From the NCBI RefSeq assembly GCF_050176255.1, contig NZ_JBFXIE010000016.1: 61,344 nt of DNA, one strand, 5' to 3'. This document shows, piece after piece, positions 39,930-50,519 of this stretch. The notes under the pieces are model-generated. The model did not search any database. It had not been told where the DNA came from and worked only from the letters and a program-made list of their open reading frames with translations. The stretch is from JBFXIE01 sp050176255. GTDB lineage: Bacteria > Pseudomonadota > Gammaproteobacteria > Burkholderiales > Burkholderiaceae_C. Positions within the stretch are counted from its first letter, which is position 1, and each line of letters begins with the position of its first letter. Position numbers and translations under genes: made by a program.

Positions 39930-39943
39930 GGCTGGGACGGGCG

Positions 39944-39970
39944 TAAAAAAATGCCGGGATTATCCCGGCT
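39944..39970 (-). terminator. Terminator after fadD
   Basis: On the minus strand, GCCGGGAT-A-ATCCCGGC is followed by ATTTTTTTACG, between fadD and mtnN. Confidence 0.85.
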
Positions 39971-39989
39971 GGGGCTGCGCTGCCCCCGG

Positions 39990-40023
39990 TGCATCCGGGG
40001 CTCATCCGGGGTTCATCCGGGGC
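39990..40023. repeat. Three short direct repeats (CATCCGGGG) at the fadD stop
   Basis: CATCCGGGGCT, CATCCGGGGTT and CATCCGGGGCT occur in tandem at 10-11 bp spacing, touching the fadD stop codon. Confidence 0.75.
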
Positions 40024-41702
40024 TAATGCGCGTCCCGTAATGCGCGCCGCAGAATCTTGCCCACGGGTGTTTTGGGCAATTCGTGGCGGAACTCGATCAC
40101 CTTGGGCTGTTTGTAGCCGGTGAGGTTGGCGCGGCAGTATTCGCGCACCTGCTCCTCGGTCAGCTCGGGATCTTTCCTGACGATCACCAGCTTGACGGCT
40201 TCGCCAGTTTTCTCGTCAGGCACGCCCACCACGGCGCATTCCAGCACGCCGGGGATCAGGGCCACGACTTCCTCGACCTCGTTGGGATAGACGTTGAAGC
40301 CGCTGACCAGCACCATGTCCTTCTTGCGGTCCACTATCTTGAAGTAGCCGCGCTCGTCCATGAAGCCGATGTCGCCACTCTTGAAGTAGCCGTCCTCGGT
40401 CATGGCCTTGGCGGTCTCGTCGGGGCGCTGCCAGTAGCCTGCCATGACCTGCGGGCCCTTGATGGCGATTTCGCCGCTCTTGCCGCTGGCGGTGATGTCG
40501 CGCCCCTCGTCATCGAGGATGCGCATGTAAGTGCTGGGTATCGGCACGCCGATGTTGCCCGAAAATTCTTTGGACGTGACCGGGTTACAGCTGACCGAAG
40601 GGCTGGTCTCCGACAGGCCGTAGCCCTCGCAGATGGGGCAGCCGGTCTTCTCCAGCCACTGCTTGGCCACGGCTGCCTGCACCGCCATTCCGCCGCCCAC
40701 CGAGACTTTCAGGTGGCTCCAGTCCACGGTGCCAAAGTCGGGGTGGTTGACCAGCGCGTTGAACAGCGTGTTGACCGCAGGAAAGCTGTGAAAGCGGTGC
40801 CTGGACAGTTCCTTGAGCACCGCCGCGAAGTCGCGCGCGTTGGGGATCAGGATGGTTTTGCCGCCCGTGCGCATGGACAGCATCATGTTCACCGTGAAGG
40901 CGAAGATGTGATAGAGCGGCAGCGCGCAGACGCTGGTGGGTTGCTCGCCCGCCGCAATGCGCTTCATCACCGGGTCGTTCCAGGCCTCGGACTGCAGCAC
41001 GTTGGCGATCACGTTGCGGTGCAGCAGCACCGCGCCCTTGCTCAGGCCGGTGGTGCCGCCGGTGTATTGCAGCAGGGCGATGTCGCCCGGCTGCAGATCG
41101 GGCTGGTGCAGCGTGGCCTGCGCGCCCTGCGCCAGGGCGTCGTTGAAGGGCACTGCGCCCGGCAACTGAAAGGGTGGCACCAGCTTCTTGACGTTGCGCA
41201 CCACCTGGTTGACCAGCATGCCCTTCAGAAAACCCAGCCGGTCGCCCATGGTGCACAGCACCACATGCTGCACGGCAGTGCGGGCCATGCAGGCCTGCAG
41301 CGTGTGGGCAAAGTTTTCGATGATGACAATGGCCTTGGCGCCCGAATCCTTGAGCTGGTGCTCCAGCTCGCGCGGCGTGTACAGGGGGTTGACGTTGACC
41401 ACCACGAAGCCCGCGCGCAGCACCGCGGCCACGGTGACCGGGTACTGGGGCACGTTGGGCATCATGATGGCCACACGGTCGCCGCGCGCCAGCCCCAGAC
41501 GTTGCAGGTACGCGCCCAGCTGGCGGCTGAGCGTGTCGGTCTCGCGGAAGGTGATCTCTTTGCCCATGTAGCTGTAGGCCGTGCGATCCGCGTAGTCGCG
41601 AAAGGCCTGCTCCATCAGCTGCACCAGCGATGCGTACTGCGTTGCGTCGATATCGGCGGGCACCCCTTGCGGGTACGCCGAGAGCCAGGGGCGGTCTGCC
41701 AT
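40023..41702 (-). CDS. fadD: Long-chain fatty acid CoA ligase
   Basis: 559 residues of the ANL adenylating family: the P-loop YTGGTTGLSKGAVLLH near residue 213, GYGLSETSPSV near 360, GDIGFMDERGYFKIVDRKKDMVLVSGFNVYPNEVE near 440, and the catalytic lysine in PKTPVGKILRRALRD at the C-terminus. It activates long-chain fatty acids to acyl-CoA for beta-oxidation. It is transcribed alone with its own terminator. Confidence 0.93.
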   Translation of the reverse strand: MADRPWLSAYPQGVPADIDATQYASLVQLMEQAFRDYADRTAYSYMGKEITFRETDTLSRQLGAYLQRLGLARGDRVAIMMPNVPQYPVTVAAVLRAGFVVVNVNPLYTPRELEHQLKDSGAKAIVIIENFAHTLQACMARTAVQHVVLCTMGDRLGFLKGMLVNQVVRNVKKLVPPFQLPGAVPFNDALAQGAQATLHQPDLQPGDIALLQYTGGTTGLSKGAVLLHRNVIANVLQSEAWNDPVMKRIAAGEQPTSVCALPLYHIFAFTVNMMLSMRTGGKTILIPNARDFAAVLKELSRHRFHSFPAVNTLFNALVNHPDFGTVDWSHLKVSVGGGMAVQAAVAKQWLEKTGCPICEGYGLSETSPSVSCNPVTSKEFSGNIGVPIPSTYMRILDDEGRDITASGKSGEIAIKGPQVMAGYWQRPDETAKAMTEDGYFKSGDIGFMDERGYFKIVDRKKDMVLVSGFNVYPNEVEEVVALIPGVLECAVVGVPDEKTGEAVKLVIVRKDPELTEEQVREYCRANLTGYKQPKVIEFRHELPKTPVGKILRRALRDAH

Positions 41703-41903
41703 GGGTTTTGTCTCCTGATGCGTTCATCGGCTGCCGGCCGCTGCAACCAAATTCGCACGGCCGTGCTTTTTGTCAGGAGATTATGCACTCGCGCCTGGCT
41801 GCGTGATATGCGGGATTGGACTGAGAAGCCTTGCGCCTTCTGAGCCCGCATGCACCGTCAGGCGCGCCCTGGCTGCTGGCAGGGCGCCAGCGGGACAACC
41901 GGG

Positions 41904-43319
<1,416 letters not shown>

Positions 43320-43356
43320 GAATGTCTTTCTGCTGTGTTCTGGTTCTGGAGGTGGC

Positions 43357-44964
43357 TTACTTGCGGAACATGGCCAGCATGCGGCGCGTGACGGCAAAGC
43401 CGCCGAACATGTTGATGGCCGTGAGCACAATGGCGGCAAAGGCCAGCCACAGAATCAGCCCGTCGGGGCGGCCATTCACACCAGCCTCGGGCGGCGCAAT
43501 CTGCACCAGCGCGCCAATGGCGATGATGCTGGAGATGGCGTTGGTCACGCTCATCAGCGGCGTGTGCAGCGCGGGCGTGACGTTCCACACCACCATGTAG
43601 CCGATGAAGCAGGCCAGCACGAAGACCGTGAAGTGGCCCAGGAAGGCCGCTGGCGCGTAGGCGCCAATGAACCAGAAGGCCAGCGCTGCCACGGCAAAAA
43701 TGATGGCCAGCGTCTTGGCGGGCAGCGGGCCGCTGCTGCCATGGCCGTGGCCGCCTTTTTTCTGCTCCACGGGGACAGCCGCCGCCGTGGGCGCGGGCGC
43801 CGGAGCCTGCTTCAAAGGCGGTGCGGGCCAGGTGATGGCGCCGTCTTTGGTCACCGTCAGGCCGCGGATGGCGTCGTCTTCCATGTTCACCACGGCCACG
43901 CCGTCCTTGGCCTTGCACAGCTCTTCGGTCAGGCGCAGCAAGTTGGTGGCATACAGGGTGGAAGATTGCTTGGCCAGGCGCGAGGGCAGATCGGTGTAGC
44001 CAATGATGGTCACGCCATGGCGCACCACGGCCTCGCCGGGTACGGTCAACTCGCAGTTGCCGCCTTGCTCGGCGGCCATGTCCACGATCACGCTGCCGGG
44101 CTTCATGCTCTGCACCATCTCGGCGGTGATCAGGCGGGGCGCGGGTTTGCCCGGAATCAGCGCGGTGGTGATGATGATGTCGGCCTCTTTGGCCTGGGTG
44201 GCGTACATCTGGCGCTGCGCGGCCTGAAAGCCCTCGCTCATCACCTTGGCGTAGCCGCCGCCGCCCGAGCCGTCTTCTTCGTAGTCCACCTTGACGAACT
44301 CGCCGCCCAGCGATTTGACCTGATCGGCCACTTCGGCACGGGTGTCGTTGGCACGCACGATGGCGCCCAGGTTGGCCGCCGTGCCAACCGCCGCGAGACC
44401 GGCCACGCCAGCGCCCGCAATGAACACTTTGGCCGGGGGCACCTTGCCAGCCGCCGTGATCTGGCCGTTGAAGTAGCGGCCAAAGGCGTTGGCGGCTTCG
44501 ATCACGGCGCGGTAGCCGCTCACACCGGCGGTGGACGTCAGCGCGTCCATCTTCTGCGCGCGGCTCAGGGTACGCGGCAGGCAGTCAATCGCCAGCACGG
44601 TGGTCTTCTTGGCCGTCAGCTGCTCCATCAGCGCGGGGTTTTGCGCCGGCCAGACAAAGCCGATCAGCGTGCCGCTTTCGCGCATCAGCGCCACTTCGTC
44701 GGGGCTGGGCGGGCGCACCTTGAGCACGATGTCGGACGCGCCCCACAGCGCGGCCGCGTCGGGCAGCACCTGGGCACCGGCAGCGCGGTAACTGTCGTCG
44801 CTGAAGTTGGCAGCATCGCCAGCGCCCGCTTCAATGGCGACTTCAAAACCGAGTTTGATGAGTTTTTCCACCACATCGGGCACGGTGGCGACGCGCTTTT
44901 CACCGGGGAAAGTCTCCCGCGGCACACCTATGCGCTGCGCTGTGGAGGCAGGGTTGGATTGCAT
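43357..44964 (-). CDS. pntA: NAD(P) transhydrogenase alpha subunit
   Basis: 535 residues. The N-terminal NAD(H)-binding domain resembles alanine dehydrogenase (RIGVPRETFPGEKRVATVPDVVEKLIKLGFEV, VFIAGAGVAGLAAVGTAANLGAIVRANDTR), a variable linker (QAPAPAPTAAAVPVEQKKGGHGHGS) follows, and four transmembrane helices are fused at the C-terminus (one-piece E. coli-like arrangement). It is the first gene of pntA-pntB, 37 nt apart. Confidence 0.95.
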   Translation of the reverse strand: MQSNPASTAQRIGVPRETFPGEKRVATVPDVVEKLIKLGFEVAIEAGAGDAANFSDDSYRAAGAQVLPDAAALWGASDIVLKVRPPSPDEVALMRESGTLIGFVWPAQNPALMEQLTAKKTTVLAIDCLPRTLSRAQKMDALTSTAGVSGYRAVIEAANAFGRYFNGQITAAGKVPPAKVFIAGAGVAGLAAVGTAANLGAIVRANDTRAEVADQVKSLGGEFVKVDYEEDGSGGGGYAKVMSEGFQAAQRQMYATQAKEADIIITTALIPGKPAPRLITAEMVQSMKPGSVIVDMAAEQGGNCELTVPGEAVVRHGVTIIGYTDLPSRLAKQSSTLYATNLLRLTEELCKAKDGVAVVNMEDDAIRGLTVTKDGAITWPAPPLKQAPAPAPTAAAVPVEQKKGGHGHGSSGPLPAKTLAIIFAVAALAFWFIGAYAPAAFLGHFTVFVLACFIGYMVVWNVTPALHTPLMSVTNAISSIIAIGALVQIAPPEAGVNGRPDGLILWLAFAAIVLTAINMFGGFAVTRRMLAMFRK

Positions 44965-45137
44965 GCAGTTCTCCTCAAGGTTTTAAATCGGTCAGCATGG
45001 CCCGGCATGGCCTGCGGCAGTCATGGAACAACGGGCACGAAAACCTCCGTGCCCGTTGCGTTGGTGTACATGAGCTTACATGAAGAACTTGGAGACTCCG
45101 CGCGCGTGCCGCGCGGCCCGCAACGCCCGTCGCCATG

Positions 45138-45166
45138 AAAAAAGGCAGCCCAAAGGCTGCCTTTTT
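45138..45166 (-). terminator. Terminator after fba
   Basis: AAAGGCAGCC-CAAA-GGCTGCCTTT stem with T-tracts on both sides; it lies 24 bp past the fba stop. Confidence 0.9.
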
Positions 45167-45189
45167 CGCGCAAGCGTGTTGAACAGGCG

Positions 45190-46254
45190 TCAGTTCACCA
45201 CCTGGGCCAGTTCACCCGCCGCGTATTTCTGTGCCATCACGGCCAGCGTGTGGCCCTTGATCTTGGCGGCTTGGCCTTCGCAGCCAAACTCGATGTAGCG
45301 CTGTTTGCAGATCGCCTTGGCAGCTTCGCGCGCCGGCTTCATCCATTCGCGCATGTCGAACTTGTCGGGGTTCTCGGCCTGGAACTTGCGCACCGCGCCG
45401 GTCATGGCCAGGCGGATATCGGTGTCGATGTTGATCTTGCGCACGCCGTGCTTGATGGCTTCCTGGATCTCGGCCACCGGCACGCCGTAGGTTTCCTTCA
45501 TCTTGCCGCCGTACTGGTTGATGAGGGCCAGCAGATCCTGCGGCACGCTGGACGAGCCGTGCATCACCAGGTGGGTGTTGGGGATGCGTGCGTGGATGGC
45601 CTTGACGCGGCTGATCGACAGCACGTCGCCCGTGGGCGGGCGCGAGAACTTGTAGGCGCCGTGGCTGGTGCCGATGGCGATCGCCAGCGCATCCAGCTGC
45701 GTGGCCTTGACGAACTGCGCCGCCTCTTCGGGGTCGGTCAGCAGCTGGTCGTGGCTGAGCTTGCCTGCCGCGCCCACGCCGTCTTCCTCACCGGCCTCGC
45801 CGGTCTCCAGGCTGCCCAGGCAGCCCAGCTCGCCTTCGACGGTGGCGCCAATGCGGTGCGCCATGGCCACCACTTCCCGGGTGACGCGCACGTTGTAGTC
45901 AAAGTCGGCGGGGGTCTTGCCGTCTTCGCGCAGCGAGCCGTCCATCATGACCGAGCCGAAGCCCAGATCCAGCGCGCCCTGGCAGATGACGGGGCTGGTG
46001 CCGTGGTCCTGGTGCATGACCAGGGGGATGTGCGGGTACGCCTCTGCGGCGGCGGCGATCAGGTGCTTGATGAAGCTCTCGCCCGCGTACTTGCGCGCGC
46101 CGGCGCTGGCTTGCAGGATCACCGGGGCGCCCACTTCGTCGGCAGCAGCCATCACGGCCTGCACCTGCTCCAGGTTGTTGACGTTGAAGGCGGGAATGCC
46201 ATAGCCGGCTTCGGCGGCATGGTCGAGCAGTTCGCGCATCGAGACGAGAGGCAT
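45190..46254 (-). CDS. fba: Class II fructose-1,6-bisphosphate aldolase
   Basis: 354 residues. The zinc-dependent aldolase signatures are VNNLEQVQAVMAAADEVGAPVILQASAGARKYA, MHQDHGTSPVICQGALDLGFGSVMMDGSL (zinc His and catalytic Asp), GELGCLGSLETGEAGEEDGVGA, IAIGTSHGAYKFSRPPTGDVLS and LVMHGSSSVPQDL. It serves glycolysis and gluconeogenesis. The start is the ATG at 46254 (MPLVSMREL), within a longer open frame antisense to noncoding sequence. It is downstream of pyk. Confidence 0.95.
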   Translation of the reverse strand: MPLVSMRELLDHAAEAGYGIPAFNVNNLEQVQAVMAAADEVGAPVILQASAGARKYAGESFIKHLIAAAAEAYPHIPLVMHQDHGTSPVICQGALDLGFGSVMMDGSLREDGKTPADFDYNVRVTREVVAMAHRIGATVEGELGCLGSLETGEAGEEDGVGAAGKLSHDQLLTDPEEAAQFVKATQLDALAIAIGTSHGAYKFSRPPTGDVLSISRVKAIHARIPNTHLVMHGSSSVPQDLLALINQYGGKMKETYGVPVAEIQEAIKHGVRKINIDTDIRLAMTGAVRKFQAENPDKFDMREWMKPAREAAKAICKQRYIEFGCEGQAAKIKGHTLAVMAQKYAAGELAQVVN

Positions 46255-46370
46255 GGTGGTGTATCCGTTCGAGGGTGGGTGGATAGGCGGCGGTAACCGT
46301 TTGGTAACCCGCAATCTTAACCGGCCCGCCCGTCCACGCCCCACCCCCGGCGCCACGGCGCCAGCGCGCG

Positions 46371-47807
46371 TCAGCCGGCGCGGCAGATCTTCAACATGTT
46401 GGTGCCGCCCGGCGCGCCCATGGGCTCGCCGCAGGTGATCACATACAGATCGCCCTGCTGCACGATGTTGCGCATCTTCAGGTGGTTCTCGGCCTGCTCC
46501 AGAGCGGTGTCGCGGTCGGCGCTGGTGTCCATGAGCAGCGGGCGCACGTTGCGGAACATGGCCATGCGCCGCTGCGTGGCCACGCGGGGCGTGAGCGCGT
46601 AGATGGGAATGTGGATGCGGTGGCGGCTCATCCACAGCGCCGTGGAGCCGCTGTCGGTCATGGCCACGATGGCCTTGGCGCCCAGGTGGTGGGCGGTGAA
46701 CAGCGCGCCCATGGCGATGGACTGGTCGATGCGCCCCGCCGTCTGGCCGATGAAGTCGGAGTCGCGGTCAACGTCTTCGGCGGCCTCGGCGGCAGCGCAA
46801 ATCTTGGCCATCTCCAGCACTGTCTCCAGCGGGTACTTGCCCGCGGCCGTTTCGGCGCTGAGCATCACCGCGTCGGTGCCGTCCAGCACGGCATTGGCCA
46901 CGTCGCTGACTTCGGCGCGCGTGGGCACGGGGTTGGTGATCATGCTCTCCATCATTTGCGTGGCGGTGATGACCACCTTGTCCATGTCGCGCGCCATGCG
47001 GATCATGCGCTTTTGCAATGCGGGCACGGCGGCGTTGCCCACCTCCACGGCCAGGTCGCCGCGCGCGACCATGATGCCGTCGGACACGCGCAGGATTTCC
47101 TCCAGGCGCGGAATGGCCTCGGCACGCTCGATCTTGGCGATCAGGCTGGGCTTGTGGCGGTATTCGGCCGCCGCCACGTTGCACAGCTGGCGGGCCATTT
47201 CCATGTCGGTGGCATTCTTGGGAAAACTCACGGCCACGTAGTCGGCCTGGAAGCTCATGGCGGTCTTGATGTCTTCCATGTCCTTGCCCGTGAGCGCGGG
47301 CGCCGTCAGGCCGCCGCCCTGCTTGTTGATGCCCTTGTTGTTGGACAGCTCGCCGCCCACCTTCACCGTGGTGTGCACTGCCTCGCCGCGCACGGCATCC
47401 ACCTGCAGCACGATCAGGCCGTCGTTGAGCAGCAGCACGTCACCGGGCTTCACATCGCGCGGCAGCTCCTTGTAGTCCAGGCCCACGCCCTGCAGGTCGC
47501 CAGCTTCCGTGCGCGAAGCGTCCAGCACAAAGGGCCGGCCCGATTCCAGCATCACCCGTCCCTCGGCAAACTTGCCCACGCGGATCTTGGGCCCCTGCAG
47601 GTCGGCCATGATGGCCACCTCGCGTCCGGCACGCTGCGCAGCCTCGCGCACCATGGCTGCACGCTCCACATGGTCCTGCGCCCTGCCGTGGCTGAAGTTC
47701 AGCCGCACCACGTTCACGCCCGCGGCAATCATCTGTTCAAGCAGCTGCGGGCTGCTGGAGGCGGGGCCCAGCGTGGCGACGATCTTGGTGGCGCGGTAAA
47801 TCTGCAT
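46371..47807 (-). CDS. pyk: Pyruvate kinase
   Basis: 478 residues. RATKIVATLGPASSSPQLLEQMIAAGVNVVRLNFSHG lies at the N-terminus, the B domain in the middle, the signature IAKIERAEAIPRLEEIL with the catalytic lysine, and GIMVARGDLAVEV. It makes pyruvate and ATP from phosphoenolpyruvate. I chose the ATG at 47807 (MQIYRATK) over an upstream in-frame start. It is probably transcribed with fba, 116 nt away. Confidence 0.95.
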   Translation of the reverse strand: MQIYRATKIVATLGPASSSPQLLEQMIAAGVNVVRLNFSHGRAQDHVERAAMVREAAQRAGREVAIMADLQGPKIRVGKFAEGRVMLESGRPFVLDASRTEAGDLQGVGLDYKELPRDVKPGDVLLLNDGLIVLQVDAVRGEAVHTTVKVGGELSNNKGINKQGGGLTAPALTGKDMEDIKTAMSFQADYVAVSFPKNATDMEMARQLCNVAAAEYRHKPSLIAKIERAEAIPRLEEILRVSDGIMVARGDLAVEVGNAAVPALQKRMIRMARDMDKVVITATQMMESMITNPVPTRAEVSDVANAVLDGTDAVMLSAETAAGKYPLETVLEMAKICAAAEAAEDVDRDSDFIGQTAGRIDQSIAMGALFTAHHLGAKAIVAMTDSGSTALWMSRHRIHIPIYALTPRVATQRRMAMFRNVRPLLMDTSADRDTALEQAENHLKMRNIVQQGDLYVITCGEPMGAPGGTNMLKICRAG

Positions 47808-47976
47808 GGCGATGGCCGTTCTGTGGATGTAATTAGGTTCCGATTCTTGCACGGCACCGGTTACAAACCGGTTCCAAAACGCATTTCAGTTTTCGCTGGC
47901 GCTGCGCATCACCCGCGACGCATGAGACTGGCGCGGCCCGGGCCGGGCGCGACGCGCCACAGGGGGTTGTTTCACT

Positions 47977-49359
47977 TCAACCACGCATCAGCGCCTCGAT
48001 CTCGTCGGCCTCCACGGGTACGCCGCGGGTGATGAGCTCGCAGCCGCTGTCGGTGACGATGGCGTCGTCCTCAATGCGGATGCCGATGTGGTGGAACGCC
48101 TCGGGCACGCCCGGCGCCGGGCGCACGTACAGGCCCGGCTCGATGGTCAGCACCATGCCCGGGCGCAGGATGCGGCTGGGGCGGCTCTGGATCAGCTCGC
48201 CCGACAGCGGATCGCGGCGCTCGCTCACCTGCCCCACCTCGCCCGGCTCCACGTAGCTGCCGCAGTCGTGCACGTCCATGCCCAGCCAGTGGCTGGTGCG
48301 GTGCATGTAGAACTGAAAATATGCGCGCTGCTCGATCACGTCCTGCGCCGTGCCCACCTTGTCCTTGTCGAGCAGCCCCAGGTCCAGCAAGCCCTGCGCC
48401 AGCACGGCCACCGTGGCCTCGTGCGGATCGTTGAAACGGTTGCCGGCGCGCGTGGCGGCAATGGCTGCCTTCTGGCTGGCCAGCACCAGGTCGTACAGCG
48501 CGCGCTGCGGCCCGGTGAAGCGCCCGTCAGCCGGAAAGGTGCGCGTGATGTCGCTGGCATAGCCGTCCAGCTCGCAGCCGGCGTCGATCAGCACCAGCTC
48601 GCCAGCGCGCACGGGCGCGGTGTCGGCGCGGTAGTGCAGCACACAGGCATTGGCGCCCGCCGCCACGATGGAGCCATAGGCCGGGCATTGCGAGCCTTCT
48701 TCGCGGAAGGCGTGCAGCAGCTCGGCGTCCAAGTGGTATTCGCGCACATCCTGGCCGGCGCGCAGCATGCGGCTGCTGCGCTGCATGGCGCGCACATGGG
48801 CGCGGGCGCTGATGGCGGCGGCGCGGCGCATCAGGTCCAGCTCGTGCGGGTCTTTCACCAGGCGCATTTCATCGAGCAACGTGCACAGGTCGCCCTGCTG
48901 CGCCGGGCACAGCGCGCCGTGGCGCACGCGCGCGCGCACCTGGTTCAGCCAGCCCTCGACGCGCGCGGCCAGCCCGGCATGCGTGGCGAAGGGAAACCAC
49001 ACCTGGCTGCGGTTTTCCAGCAGGCGCGGCAGGCGCGCATCCAGCTCGGCCACGGAATGCGCGGCCTGCACGCCCAGATGGGCCACCGCCGCCTCGGGGC
49101 CCAGGCGGTAGCCGTCCCAGATCTCGCGCTCCATGTCCTTGGGCTGGCACAGCAGCGTGGCCTGGCCCTCGGCCGTGAGCACCAGCCAGGCGCCGGGCTC
49201 GGCAAAGCCGGTCAGGTAATAAAAGTAGCTGTCGTGGCGGTACAAAAAGTCGCTGTCGCGGTTGCGAGCACGTTCGGGGGCCGTGGGCACGATGGCGACG
49301 CCGCCAGCGCCCAATTGGGCCGCCAGACGCGCACGCCGCTGGGCGTAAATGGATGTCAT
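47977..49359 (-). CDS. pepP: Xaa-Pro aminopeptidase P
   Basis: 460 residues, M24B family. The N-terminal AMP_N domain (YAQRRARLAAQLGAGGVAIVPTAPERARNRDSDFLYRHDSYFYYLTGF) precedes the metallopeptidase domain with dinuclear-metal ligands in LIDAGCELDGYASDITRTFP, HRTSHWLGMDVHD, LTIEPGLYV and IGIRIEDDAIVT. It removes N-terminal residues before proline. The ATG at 49359 fits the family. Confidence 0.94.
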   Translation of the reverse strand: MTSIYAQRRARLAAQLGAGGVAIVPTAPERARNRDSDFLYRHDSYFYYLTGFAEPGAWLVLTAEGQATLLCQPKDMEREIWDGYRLGPEAAVAHLGVQAAHSVAELDARLPRLLENRSQVWFPFATHAGLAARVEGWLNQVRARVRHGALCPAQQGDLCTLLDEMRLVKDPHELDLMRRAAAISARAHVRAMQRSSRMLRAGQDVREYHLDAELLHAFREEGSQCPAYGSIVAAGANACVLHYRADTAPVRAGELVLIDAGCELDGYASDITRTFPADGRFTGPQRALYDLVLASQKAAIAATRAGNRFNDPHEATVAVLAQGLLDLGLLDKDKVGTAQDVIEQRAYFQFYMHRTSHWLGMDVHDCGSYVEPGEVGQVSERRDPLSGELIQSRPSRILRPGMVLTIEPGLYVRPAPGVPEAFHHIGIRIEDDAIVTDSGCELITRGVPVEADEIEALMRG

Positions 49360-49520
49360 GCGGCTATCGTACTGCCCCACCGCCGCGCGCCCGCAGCGGC
49401 GCGGCGACAACCCCGCGGCCAGCAGGCCCGGCGCCGCTCCTGCGCCCACCGCCTGCAGACGACTGCCGCACACGCGCTGTGTGCACCTGGGGAAGCCGAC
49501 AAAGTGTCAAGGTGTTTTTG

Positions 49521-49570
49521 GACTCAAACCCAGGCCAGTCAAGCGCCAGACGCTCCTATTTTCAAGAAAC
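49521..49570 (+). repeat. Diverged R1 repeat next to the murU stop
   Basis: GTCAAGCGCCAGACGCTCCT and TTTTCAAGAA match the right half and tail of the copy at 39146. It lies directly beyond the murU stop. Confidence 0.5.
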
Positions 49571-49574
49571 CCAA

Positions 49575-50369
49575 TCAGTCCAGGTTCAACGCCGCCAGGC
49601 GCTCGGGCGTGCCCACGTCCGTCCAGCGCCCGGTGTAGCGCTCGGCCGTCACCCGCCCGGCATCCATGGCGCGGCGCAGCAGCGGCGCCAGCGGCGCAGC
49701 CACGCCCTGCGGGTTGCCGGGGGTGATGTCGCACCACGGCGCGGTAAACAGTGCGGCGCGCAGCAGGGCAATGGTGCTGTAGGTGTAGCGCGGCGCCGCG
49801 CTGTCCGTCGGCAGGTTCAGCGCCCGGCCGTCCGGGGACAGGCCGAAATCGCCACGCGGGTTGTGCGCCGGATTGGGCACCAGCCAGATATGGGCCAGCG
49901 CTTCGCTGGCGGCAAAGCGCCGCACGGCAGCAGCCTCAAAGCGGAAGTCGGGCGCATACACATCGCCCGCGGCCAGCCAGAACACCGGCCCCAGCAGCGG
50001 CAGCGCGCGCGCAATGCCCCCGGCGGTCTCCAGCGCGGCGCCAAAGTCCTGCCCCTCGTGCGAGTACGTAATTGATAGCTGCTCACGCTTGTCCGACAAG
50101 GGCTGGGAGCCGAAATGATCACCAAACCTGGCGCTGATCTGCTCGCCCAGCCAGGCGGTGTTGACCACCACGCGCGGCACGCCGGCATCGGCCAGCGCCT
50201 GCAGATGCCAGCCCAGCAGCGGCTGGCCGCGCACCTGCAGCAGGGGTTTGGGGGTGTGGTCGGTCAGCGGGCGCATGCGCTCGCCGCGTCCGGCAGCCAG
50301 CAGCAGCGCCGGCGCCTGCGCGTCGCGGTCCGTCGCGGTGTCCAGAAAAGTAGGGGAGCCGTTGTGCAT
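49575..50369 (-). CDS. murU: Nucleotidyltransferase, MurU-like (N-acetylmuramate 1-phosphate uridylyltransferase)
   Basis: 264 residues. ALLLAAGRGERMRPLTDHTPKPLLQVRGQPLLGWHLQAL is the nucleotidyltransferase signature, followed by NTAWLGEQISARFG, LETAGGIARALPLLG and FWLAAGDVYAPDF. It is likely the UDP-MurNAc salvage enzyme of cell-wall recycling; a generic sugar-nucleotide pyrophosphorylase is possible. A loop GSQPLSDKREQLSITYS after ARFGDHF appears to be an insertion encoded by an R1 repeat. The usual partner kinase amgK is not adjacent; tkt is divergent instead. Confidence 0.82.
   Translation of the reverse strand: MHNGSPTFLDTATDRDAQAPALLLAAGRGERMRPLTDHTPKPLLQVRGQPLLGWHLQALADAGVPRVVVNTAWLGEQISARFGDHFGSQPLSDKREQLSITYSHEGQDFGAALETAGGIARALPLLGPVFWLAAGDVYAPDFRFEAAAVRRFAASEALAHIWLVPNPAHNPRGDFGLSPDGRALNLPTDSAAPRYTYSTIALLRAALFTAPWCDITPGNPQGVAAPLAPLLRRAMDAGRVTAERYTGRWTDVGTPERLAALNLD
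50068..50118 (-). repeat. R1 repeat copy inserted in frame in murU
   Basis: On the minus strand, ATTTCGGCTCCCAGCCCTTG, then GACAAGCGTGAGCAGCTATC and an AATTACG tail. It encodes about 17 residues between two conserved MurU blocks. Confidence 0.7.
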
Positions 50370-50463
50370 GGCGATGCACTGTAGCGGCTCGCGCACCGTC
50401 ATATTTCCGACACGTGGACCGGTATGGACAGCCGCCGCCCAAGCCCGGCCGCGGGGGCGCCGG

Positions 50464-50469
50464 TAAAAT
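50464..50469 (+). promoter_or_regulatory. Candidate -10 element of tkt
   Basis: TAAAAT followed by CCGCGG, 51 bp before the tkt ATG. Confidence 0.4.
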
Positions 50470-50519
50470 CCGCGGTTTCTTTCACCAGAACACCGCCCCC
50501 TTTGCGGCGCCACTCCCTC

